Notes under the pieces: model-generated
Seen by the model: the letters and a program-made list of their open reading frames with translations, nothing else
Told to the model about the DNA's origin: nothing
The model's database searches: none
In this document: positions 33,110-40,477 of the stretch, in pieces
How the letters are laid out: every line of letters begins with the position of its first letter
Position numbering within the stretch: the first letter of the stretch is position 1
Program-made: the position numbers and the translations under genes
NCBI GenBank assembly: GCA_002423585.1
Contig: DIWS01000012.1
Span: 120,131 to 184,130 of the forward strand
DNA: 64,000 bases
Source: Actinobacteria bacterium UBA6100
GTDB lineage: Bacteria; Actinomycetota; Coriobacteriia; Anaerosomatales; Anaerosomataceae
Reading direction: 5' to 3'

Positions 33110-35638
33110 GTGGGCGGTAGACGTGAGAGGGGTCGCGCGAAGTCTCAGCTGCAGGCTGCGGATGTCACTACGGCCGGCACCCTGCTCGCCAAGGCGGCGA
33201 TGTCTCTCCTCGGATGCCGGACGAACGACGAAGTCTTCCGCGTTGCGGGAGACTTCCTGGGCAACCTGTGCCCCGGCGCCGTGGTGATACTCAACGACGT
33301 GTCCCCGGACGGTGAGCACCTCATCACCCGCGACGTCGTGGGTCTTGACCGTGCATCACTGTCAGTCGCCGAAGACCTCGCGGGGTTCTCCATCCTCGAT
33401 ATGAGTTCTCCGATCGACCCACGATTCCGGTCGGCGATGCTCCGGGGGGTGCTCACGAGAGTGCCGGAGGGGTTCGTCGAGTTCGCGCTGTCCGAGGTGC
33501 CACCCGAGATCGGCGCACAGTTGGCCGAGCATCTGGGCATCTGCGATGTGTACACGATCGGTATCGCCGACGGAGACTCAGTACGCGGCAACATACACGT
33601 CTTCACCAGGTCGCCGGAGTGTGTCGTACCGGCCGACATCGTCGAGTCGTTCGCCCACGAGTGTTTCTCGGTCCTTGAGGGGATATCGAAGACGGAGTCC
33701 CTCGCACGCGCGGCCCGGTACAGTCAGGAGCTGTTCGAGCGCGCGCCACTGGGCTACCAGTCGCTCGATGAGAACGGATGCTTCCTTGACGTGAACGATG
33801 CCTGGCTCGAGACGCTTGGCTACAAGCGCGACCAGGTCATCGGCCGGTGGTTCGGCGATTTTCTGGCTCCCGATTTCAGAGACTCGTTCCGGGAGCGCTT
33901 CCCGATCTTCAAGGAGCAGGGGCAGATACACTCCGAGTTCGAGATGATGCACGCGAACGGGACGCGGCACTTCATCGCGTTCGAAGGCAGGATCGGCTAC
34001 GGGCCGGACGGCGGCTTCGCGCGCACGCACTGCATTCTCACCGACATAACGGAGCGTCGGTGCGCCGAACAGTTGCTTCGCGAGAGCGAGGACAAGTTCA
34101 AGTACCTGTTCGAGCACTCGGTCGTCGCCATCTCGCTGACCACGCCCGACGGGTACCTGCGGGTCAACCAGGCCTTCCTTGATATGGTGGGCTACACGCG
34201 CGAAGAGCTGGATAGAGGCACCAAGTGGCAACAACTCACGCATCCCGAGGACGTGCCTGTCACGGAGGTTCTGATCGCCAGAGTCATCTCGGGCACGATC
34301 CCGTCCGCGAGGTTCGTCAAGCGCTATGTCCACAAGGATGGCCACACCATCTGGGCCGACGTGAGCACGGCACTGCGCCGGGATGCTGACGGCAACCCCC
34401 TGTACTTCATGACCAGCATCATCGACATCACCGAGTCCAAACTGGCACAGATGGCTCTGGAGAAGAGCCGGGACATGATCGTGAACCTGACGGCCACGGT
34501 CCCCGGGGTCGTGTATCAGTACGAGCTCAGGCCTGACGGCAGTTCTGCGTTCCCGTTCGCCACCAGGGGCATGAACGACATCTACGAAGTCACTCCGGAG
34601 GAAGTGCGAGAGGACGCGTCACTCGTCTTCACACGACTCCATCCGGACGATGCGGATCGGGTCAGCGAACTCATATTCGAGTCGGCACGCAGCCTGGATC
34701 CGTTCAGGTGCGAGTTTCGTGTGGTGCTTCCCCGGCAGGGACTCAGGTGGCGACTGAGCCACGCGCTGCCGCAGCGCACGGAGGAGGGCGGCACGCTGTG
34801 GCACGGGGTGATCCAGGACATCACCGACTTCAAGCTGGCAGAGGAGGAGCTCGCCCGATACCGCGAGCATCTTGAGGAGTTGGTCGCCGAGCGCACGCGT
34901 GAGCTCCAGGAGGCGAACATGGCCCTCGCGGCAGCCACGACGGCGAAGAGCGAGTTCCTCGCCAGTATGAGTCATGAGCTAAGGACCCCGCTGAACTCGA
35001 TCATCGGCTTTGGAACACTTCTGGAGCAGGGTGTCGGCGGACCGCTGAACGATGAACAACTCCACCACATCCAACTGGTGAATGCGTCCGGCAAGCATCT
35101 GCTGTCGCTGGTGAACGACATACTCGATCTGTCCAGGATCGAGTCGGGCAAGACCATCGTACGGCTCGAGTCGTTCGATGCGCGATCGCTCGTATCCGCG
35201 GCGCTGGAGATGGTCCGACCCATGGCCGCCACCAAGAACATAGAGCTCATCAGCACGTCTGATGACAAGGTGGGCTCGCTCACTTCGGACAGCCGGCTGG
35301 TGAATCAGATCCTCGCAAACCTGCTGAGCAACGCTGTGAAGTTCACGGACAGCGGTTCGGTGACGACCCGCGCGTACGTGGACGGCGATCACACGGTGTT
35401 CGCCGTCAGCGACACGGGCAAGGGGATCCCCACAGACGACCTCCCGCACATCATGGAGCGCTTCTACCAGGTCAGCCCCGGGATCAGCGCCACGATCGAG
35501 GGCGCCGGTCTGGGGCTTGCCATCTCGGCACGGCTGGCCGACATGCTCGGCGCCACGATCGACGTTGAGAGCGAACTGGGCGTCGGCTCAACGTTCACGC
35601 TCCGGGTCCCCACGGAGCCCGGGTCTCCGGACGAGTGA
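33110..35638 (+). CDS. Soluble sensor histidine kinase, GAF-PAS-PAS-PAS-HisKA-HATPase
   Basis: An 842-residue kinase without membrane segments. Residues about 20-200 form a GAF-like domain that matches the one in the kinase at 842-3889 (shared pattern: IGIADGD...IHVF, PADIVESFAHECF). Three PAS domains follow (about 205-320, 325-445, 450-575), then a coiled coil (EEELARYREHLEELVAERT), HisKA with phospho-accepting His622, and the ATPase domain (NLLSNAVKF, DTGKGI, GAGLGL). The GTG at 33110 has GAGAGGA 5 bases upstream; earlier codons overlap the regulator gene and are not used. It is cotranscribed with the single-domain regulator. Confidence 0.92.
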   Translation: MGGRRERGRAKSQLQAADVTTAGTLLAKAAMSLLGCRTNDEVFRVAGDFLGNLCPGAVVILNDVSPDGEHLITRDVVGLDRASLSVAEDLAGFSILDMSSPIDPRFRSAMLRGVLTRVPEGFVEFALSEVPPEIGAQLAEHLGICDVYTIGIADGDSVRGNIHVFTRSPECVVPADIVESFAHECFSVLEGISKTESLARAARYSQELFERAPLGYQSLDENGCFLDVNDAWLETLGYKRDQVIGRWFGDFLAPDFRDSFRERFPIFKEQGQIHSEFEMMHANGTRHFIAFEGRIGYGPDGGFARTHCILTDITERRCAEQLLRESEDKFKYLFEHSVVAISLTTPDGYLRVNQAFLDMVGYTREELDRGTKWQQLTHPEDVPVTEVLIARVISGTIPSARFVKRYVHKDGHTIWADVSTALRRDADGNPLYFMTSIIDITESKLAQMALEKSRDMIVNLTATVPGVVYQYELRPDGSSAFPFATRGMNDIYEVTPEEVREDASLVFTRLHPDDADRVSELIFESARSLDPFRCEFRVVLPRQGLRWRLSHALPQRTEEGGTLWHGVIQDITDFKLAEEELARYREHLEELVAERTRELQEANMALAAATTAKSEFLASMSHELRTPLNSIIGFGTLLEQGVGGPLNDEQLHHIQLVNASGKHLLSLVNDILDLSRIESGKTIVRLESFDARSLVSAALEMVRPMAATKNIELISTSDDKVGSLTSDSRLVNQILANLLSNAVKFTDSGSVTTRAYVDGDHTVFAVSDTGKGIPTDDLPHIMERFYQVSPGISATIEGAGLGLAISARLADMLGATIDVESELGVGSTFTLRVPTEPGSPDE

Positions 35639-35727
35639 CTGCCGCTCGGGCTGGTGCATGAGGATCAGCCTCGCCTACAGATGAAACTTCCCTGGGCACG
35701 ACCGAGGCTGAGATCGGTGCGAACCTG

Positions 35728-35756
35728 TTGACGGTCACCCGCACCGACTCTACTCT
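35728..35756 (+). promoter_or_regulatory. Sigma-70-type promoter of the multiheme cytochrome operon
   Basis: TTGACG at 35728-35733, a 17-base spacer and TACTCT at 35751-35756. The expected start is near 35763, giving a leader of about 107 bases before the ATG at 35870. Confidence 0.6.
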
Positions 35757-35869
35757 GAGTTCGTTAGCCGAATATCGATTGCGATGGAGAGTTGACCGAC
35801 CTTCGCACCGAGGGCGTGTGCTGCGCACAAGGTGAGAGTGATCTCCGTCCCCGAAGAGATCCCCGGTGC

Positions 35870-36853
35870 ATGACCACCACAAGCCCTAAAGCAACGCGCA
35901 CCGCACGAGGCCACCTGACCCGCGCCCGGCAGATCCGGCTCGTGTTCCTGGCTGTCACGTTCGCTGCGCTCACTCTGACGTCGCTCGCCGGCACGGCGGC
36001 TCGATCCGGCGTGGGGTGCGCGACCTGCCACGCGATGGACCCGTACGTCGTGAGCCACTCAGTCGGACCTCACGCCGGCCAGAGCTGCTCCGCGTGTCAC
36101 GTCCCTTCCGACCTCGCGGATACGTTGCCGCAGGGCGCCCGCGCCATCGGTTGGTCGGTGCGCTCGCTCGTCGGAACCCGCCCGAGCCCCTCGCATCCGG
36201 ATGACCGACCCTGCCGTGCGTGTCACTCGGCAGAACTGGAGGGGGTCATCACCGCCAACGGGATCGCCGTTCGCCACAGTGATTTCGTCGACAGGCCCTG
36301 CAGCTGGTGCCACTCCGGCACGGGCCACGCTCTCGAGGACCGGCACTACCGGAACGTCGAGATGGAAGACTGCACCTCGTGTCACACCACCATTGTGACC
36401 GACACCACGAGCTGCTCGCTGTGCCACGTGGACTCCCGCCAGCGCACCGAGGGAGACACGGCATGGCGCGCGACACACGGTCCGGGATGGGAAACCACGC
36501 ACGGCATGGGCGAGATGCACAGCTGCATGTCGTGTCACGCGACCACCTACTGCGCAGACTGCCACGGCGTCCGGATGCCGCACCCTGATTCCTGGCTGCT
36601 CGATCACGGCGCTGCCGCGATAGAGTCGGGCACCACCGGCTGTGCCACGTGCCATCAGCGCGTCTGGTGTGATGACTGTCACGGCATCGAGATGCCCCAC
36701 GGCGAGACGTTCCTGCCGGTGCACGGCCCGAGCGCGCAGGCAGTCGGCGACGGGGTCTGTCTCTCGTGTCACCGACAGGAGACCTGTGACATCTGCCACC
36801 TGGCCTCCAGTCATCCCGACGTTCCGGCGATCGGCATGAGGCACGGACGGTGA
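35870..36853 (+). CDS. Membrane-anchored 12-heme c-type cytochrome
   Basis: A 327-residue exported cytochrome with one N-terminal membrane segment (about 22-44, IRLVFLAVTFAALTLTSLAG) and twelve CxxCH heme motifs, beginning with CATCH, CSACH and CRACH. The first part (CATCHAM, then a second motif after about 30 residues) has NapC/NirT-like spacing, so it may take electrons from menaquinol; the remaining hemes could form a wire. The start is the ATG at 35870; GAAGAGA is a modest ribosome-binding site. The next cytochrome begins with a GTG that overlaps its TGA (GTGA). Confidence 0.9.
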   Translation: MTTTSPKATRTARGHLTRARQIRLVFLAVTFAALTLTSLAGTAARSGVGCATCHAMDPYVVSHSVGPHAGQSCSACHVPSDLADTLPQGARAIGWSVRSLVGTRPSPSHPDDRPCRACHSAELEGVITANGIAVRHSDFVDRPCSWCHSGTGHALEDRHYRNVEMEDCTSCHTTIVTDTTSCSLCHVDSRQRTEGDTAWRATHGPGWETTHGMGEMHSCMSCHATTYCADCHGVRMPHPDSWLLDHGAAAIESGTTGCATCHQRVWCDDCHGIEMPHGETFLPVHGPSAQAVGDGVCLSCHRQETCDICHLASSHPDVPAIGMRHGR

Positions 36854-37977
36854 CGACCATGGACAGTCTACAGACCGACTACCTGCAGCAGTTGAGCCGG
36901 GGCGCGGCCCATGTGATGGAGTACGTACCGAAGGTGCTGCAGGATCCGAGGGCATATCCGCAGGAGTCCTTCATTCTCGCGAGCATCGTTGCACTCGCGC
37001 TGCTGATCCTCATGCTGTTCACCCTCGTGCTGATGGACGTGTGGAACGAGCAGAATCTGCGACGTGCGGTCGGCGTGCGCCGCAACACCCATCGGTCGCT
37101 ACTGCCCACTGCCACCGTGATCGCAGCCCTGTGCTGCCTGCTCACAGCACTCGCGCTCGTGCCGCTCGTGCCGCGTGCGGGTGAGGCATGTTCCAGCTGC
37201 CATGCGATGGACGAGGCGGTCGCGTCCTGGAACGAGGACCTCCACCGCGGGGTCTCATGCTACGCATGCCATTCCACGGGTGGGATCTTCGGCGCTCTGC
37301 AGACGAGTTCCGCCGGAGCGTTCCGATTGATCACATCTCGGGACACCACCGTGTCAGTCGGTGGGCTGTTCGAGAACCGATGCCTCGACTGCCATGACGA
37401 TCTCTCCGCAGGAGTGACCGACGGTGATGTACGGATGCGGCACTCGGACGTGATCCGGGCCGGGTATGACTGCCTCGGCTGTCATCCGACCGTCGGACAC
37501 GCGACCGATCAGGTGGCCGAGGCTGCAGTGCGGGAGCGCTCGCGCATGTCGATCTGCCTGCTCTGTCACGACGGCGTGAAGGCCTCTTCGGACTGCACGA
37601 CCTGCCACGACCACGCCCCGTCGGACGTTGCCGGCACCAAGGCGGCCGCAAGCACCGATGCGCCGCAGACCTGTAAGGGCTGCCACACCGAGGAGACCGA
37701 CCGCGGCTGCGTCAGCTGTCATGGCCTGGAGCTGCCGCATCCGCCCGCGTTCTTCGGTGACCATGCGGAGTTGTCCGCCGACAATCCATCGCTGTGTGCG
37801 CGATGCCACGAAGCGGCCGGGCGCTCCGGTCCCTGTGACTGCCACCCGGACACGAACACCCACGGCACGTACAACGAGTGGTTCCCGCTCCACGGCCCGA
37901 TGGCGACGTCGGTTTGGCCAGGAGGTTGCAGATGCCACGCCGAGTCGTTCTGCCTGATGTGTCACGAAGATCGCTGA
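36850..37977 (+). CDS. Membrane multiheme c-type cytochrome with two CxCH motifs
   Basis: A 375-residue protein with two membrane segments (about 42-63 and 86-107) followed by a periplasmic region with ten CxxCH motifs (CSSCH, CYACH, CLDCH, CLGCH, CLLCH, CTTCH, CKGCH, CVSCH, CARCH, CLMCH). Two further sites near the end read CDCH and CRCH, one residue short of a normal heme site. The first pair (CSSCHAM ... CYACH) again has NapC/NirT-like spacing. The GTG at 36850 overlaps the previous stop (GTGA); an ATG at 36859 is an alternative. It probably forms a complex with the 12-heme cytochrome. A TPR gene follows after 114 bases. Confidence 0.88.
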   Translation: MTTMDSLQTDYLQQLSRGAAHVMEYVPKVLQDPRAYPQESFILASIVALALLILMLFTLVLMDVWNEQNLRRAVGVRRNTHRSLLPTATVIAALCCLLTALALVPLVPRAGEACSSCHAMDEAVASWNEDLHRGVSCYACHSTGGIFGALQTSSAGAFRLITSRDTTVSVGGLFENRCLDCHDDLSAGVTDGDVRMRHSDVIRAGYDCLGCHPTVGHATDQVAEAAVRERSRMSICLLCHDGVKASSDCTTCHDHAPSDVAGTKAAASTDAPQTCKGCHTEETDRGCVSCHGLELPHPPAFFGDHAELSADNPSLCARCHEAAGRSGPCDCHPDTNTHGTYNEWFPLHGPMATSVWPGGCRCHAESFCLMCHEDR

Positions 37978-38091
37978 GGGAGGTCGCAGCCGACACGGTG
38001 CGTCTGCCACCGGGGCGGTCGCGGGCCCAACGCATTCGGATGAGTTCGTTGATCGACATCGAAGTGCACCTACGATAGAAGCGGAGATCCT

Positions 38092-38772
38092 GTGAGAAAA
38101 GAACTGAAAGCACGACGGGTGGGTGGCCGAACATCAACGCTGATCCCCATCCTCATCGGCCTTATCGTCTTCCTCCTGATCGTGGTCGTGGTGTTCATCA
38201 TGCGGAGCTCGATCTTCGGGGACCCGACGGCCACGGAGATCGCGCGCGACGAGGTGATCGCGGCGCTGTCCCAGAACCCGGGCGATCCCGGCCTTCTGAT
38301 GACCCTTGCGGAGATCGACTACGACCTCGGCCGAAAGCGTGATGCCCTCGACTACGCCGAGCAGGCGGCCGATGCCGCCGGGGAGACACTCACCATCCAT
38401 CTGCGCTACGCCATGCTGCTCATGCGGGAAGGCGACCTCAACGCGGCCCGGGAACAGCTCGATGCTGAAATCGAGCTCGACCCATCCAACTCGGACGCCT
38501 ACTTCTTGCTCGGACAGATCCAGCGGGAGCAGGGAGATTTCGATGACGCGCTCGGCACGCTCGAGCAGGCGCTCGCGTTGGCACCCGTCGATGGGGACGT
38601 GCGGCTGGTCTACGCGCTCACCCTGCGGGAGGCCGGTCGTGAGGATGAGGCGATCGAGGCATACAAGAGCGTCCTCATGCTCCTGCCCGACAACGAGTAT
38701 GCGATAGAGGCGCTCGCCGAACTCGGCGTCACCTATGAAGCGACCGGCACGGCGACCCCCCACGACAACTAG
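38092..38772 (+). CDS. Membrane-anchored TPR protein
   Basis: A 226-residue protein with one membrane segment (about 16-38, TLIPILIGLIVFLLIVVVVF) and about four TPR units (for example LLMTLAEIDYDLGRKRDALD and AYFLLGQIQREQGDFDDALG). TPR proteins next to multiheme cytochromes often help assembly (as NrfG-type partners do in heme lyase systems), which I infer here. The GTG start has GGAG just upstream. It is followed by the NHL-repeat gene after about 30 bases. Confidence 0.83.
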   Translation: MRKELKARRVGGRTSTLIPILIGLIVFLLIVVVVFIMRSSIFGDPTATEIARDEVIAALSQNPGDPGLLMTLAEIDYDLGRKRDALDYAEQAADAAGETLTIHLRYAMLLMREGDLNAAREQLDAEIELDPSNSDAYFLLGQIQREQGDFDDALGTLEQALALAPVDGDVRLVYALTLREAGREDEAIEAYKSVLMLLPDNEYAIEALAELGVTYEATGTATPHDN

Positions 38773-38803
38773 ACACACCTCGGCTGTAGAAGGGACCCAT
38801 CGA

Positions 38804-40258
38804 ATGTCATCACGGAGAATGCTGCTCTTCGCGGTCGGAGTCGTGGTCGTGATACTGCTCGCGCTTGGTGGCGCTGCATTGTGGCTGTTCGGCGCACAGA
38901 GCGAGACCCCCGAGACGGGTCAGAAGCCCGTTGAGTCCGGCATCGTGTTCGTGCAGGCGATCGACACGTATGGCGATCGCAGAGTGACCTCCCCGGTGGG
39001 CATCGGGGCCGACGGCGAGAGCTTCTTCGTCACCCTCCGGGACCAGGCCGCGATCGTCGAGTACGACCTGGACGGCGACTACCTCCGGTCCTGGGGTGAG
39101 CGAGGCATGGGAGAAGGGCAGTTGCTCACTCCGCTGGGCGTCGCGGTGGACCGCCTCGCCGGTCGCATCTATGTGACCGATCGCTCGCGACTGCGCTTGA
39201 TCTGCTACGACCTGGCGGGTGACCTCCTCTGGGAGGTCCCGGTCCTCGACCCGCTCACGCCCGCCACCACGACCGATGGCGTCGCGGTGTCCACCTTCGG
39301 TCCCATCGCCCTCTTCAACGTCGACGGCGAAGTCCAGGGCGAGTTCGGCAAGCGCGGGGAACTCTCCGGGCAGTTCGACTTCGCGCGCGGGCTCGTCGTT
39401 CTTGACGAAACATCCGCGATCGTCGCAGACACGAACAACGCACGTGTCCAGCGGATCGAGTTCTCCGGCGAGGAGACCGCCACGGTCGACTGGGTCTACG
39501 GACGGCCCCCACTGAACCAGGACGACGACACCACGCTGTTCGGCGTCCCGGTGAGCGTGACACTCGACGACGCCGGCCGGGCGTACGTGCTCGACGGCTT
39601 TCGCGCCGAGGTGACCGTGCTGGATCCCGCGACAGGTGAGGAGGAGTACCGGTTCCGCTTCACGACCGGCGCGGAACCCGGCATGGTCTATCTGCCGAGC
39701 GGCATCGTCTTCCTCGGGAACGATACGTTCGCCATCACCGACACGGGCAACAACCGCATCGAGATCTTCAGGCTCCTCCTGCCCGAGGAGAACACGCTGG
39801 TTGCGCGCTCGCCCCAGCTGCTCTGGCTGGCGGCTCTGCCACTGCTTCTGTTCGTACCACTGCTCGGCCAGAAGCGTTGGTTCGTTACCTCGGAGGCGCT
39901 GACCCGCGCGGCGGATGAAGGGAATCTGCGCCTGCTCGCAGCGGTGCTCAAGCGCATCCACGTGCTGCCGGAGGTCTACGAGCAGTACAAGGACACTTTC
40001 GAAAGCGGCGTCCACGTAGGCGCCTACCTGCGACCGGCGAAATCCCGCCCGGCCGACCAGTCCGACGACGCGGAGGATCTGCTCGCGAAGGCCGCCCATC
40101 GCACCCTCCTCGACCGACTGCTGCTCCGGAGACACACCGTCCTGTGTGCGGACGACCAGCAGTGCGCCCGGATCGCCGAGCGTGGCTTACATGTCCGGGC
40201 CCACGAACACCTGGTGAGCGAGTACGCGCTTGACGGAGACGATGCGCCACAATCCTGA
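38804..40258 (+). CDS. NHL-repeat membrane protein with cytoplasmic C-terminal domain
   Basis: A 484-residue protein. A membrane segment (about 7-30) leads to an extracytoplasmic beta-propeller of about six NHL repeats (patterns such as LTPLGVAVDRLAGRIYVTDR and FARGLVVLDETSAIVADTNN). A second membrane segment (about 346-363, LLWLAALPLLLFVPLLG) is followed by about 120 residues, presumably cytoplasmic, with a LLLRRHTVLCADDQQCARIA stretch that I do not recognise. Proteins of this kind occur beside extracellular electron-transfer cytochromes as scaffolds. AAGGGA lies 8 bases before the ATG. A strong terminator follows, closing the operon that starts at 35870. Confidence 0.82.
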   Translation: MSSRRMLLFAVGVVVVILLALGGAALWLFGAQSETPETGQKPVESGIVFVQAIDTYGDRRVTSPVGIGADGESFFVTLRDQAAIVEYDLDGDYLRSWGERGMGEGQLLTPLGVAVDRLAGRIYVTDRSRLRLICYDLAGDLLWEVPVLDPLTPATTTDGVAVSTFGPIALFNVDGEVQGEFGKRGELSGQFDFARGLVVLDETSAIVADTNNARVQRIEFSGEETATVDWVYGRPPLNQDDDTTLFGVPVSVTLDDAGRAYVLDGFRAEVTVLDPATGEEEYRFRFTTGAEPGMVYLPSGIVFLGNDTFAITDTGNNRIEIFRLLLPEENTLVARSPQLLWLAALPLLLFVPLLGQKRWFVTSEALTRAADEGNLRLLAAVLKRIHVLPEVYEQYKDTFESGVHVGAYLRPAKSRPADQSDDAEDLLAKAAHRTLLDRLLLRRHTVLCADDQQCARIAERGLHVRAHEHLVSEYALDGDDAPQS

Positions 40259-40282
40259 TTCGTTGCTAGGATAACGTAATCC

Positions 40283-40317
40283 AGAAGCGCCCGGAACATC
40301 GGGCGCTTCTCCTTTTT
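40283..40317 (+). terminator. Strong intrinsic terminator of the cytochrome operon
   Basis: An 11-bp stem (AGAAGCGCCCG at 40283-40293 with CGGGCGCTTCT at 40300-40310), a 6-base loop, and a CCTTTTT tail at 40311-40317. Confidence 0.93.
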
Positions 40318-40382
40318 GGTGCTTGAGCAGGACTTATTCACGTGGATTGTCCTTACATAGATGAATCTGATACAGAAGGCTA

Positions 40383-40411
40383 TTGCGATTCGTTCGTGCT
40401 TTCACTAACGT
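40383..40411 (+). promoter_or_regulatory. Candidate promoter of the selenocytochrome gene
   Basis: TTGCGA at 40383-40388, a 17-base spacer and TAACGT at 40406-40411. Both boxes are weak matches, but the spacing is right and the predicted start (about 40418) lies just before the structured leader. Confidence 0.35.
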
Positions 40412-40421
40412 ATCCGCTTGA

Positions 40422-40464
40422 GCGATGCGGCAACCGATATTGCCGGTATCGCCCCGTCTCGGGG
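40422..40464 (+). promoter_or_regulatory. Structured leader: two stacked hairpins before the ribosome-binding site
   Basis: GCGAT (40422-40426) pairs with ATCGC (40448-40452), enclosing CGGCAA (40428-40433) paired with TTGCCG (40440-40445). A second stem, CCCCG (40452-40456) with CGGGG (40460-40464), abuts the AGGAGG of the cytochrome gene; the two stems share base 40452, so they may compete. It could tune translation. I could not match it to a known riboswitch. Confidence 0.4.
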
Positions 40465-40477
40465 AGGAGGTGAATTC

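Noticed and set aside
40418..40477. Upstream TTG start for the cytochrome gene
   Set aside because: The codons lie in the hairpin leader, and AGGAGG points to the ATG at 40478.
40318..40477. c-di-GMP or cGAMP riboswitch before the cytochrome gene
   Set aside because: The conserved GGCAAACC and GCAAAGCC blocks of those riboswitches are missing.
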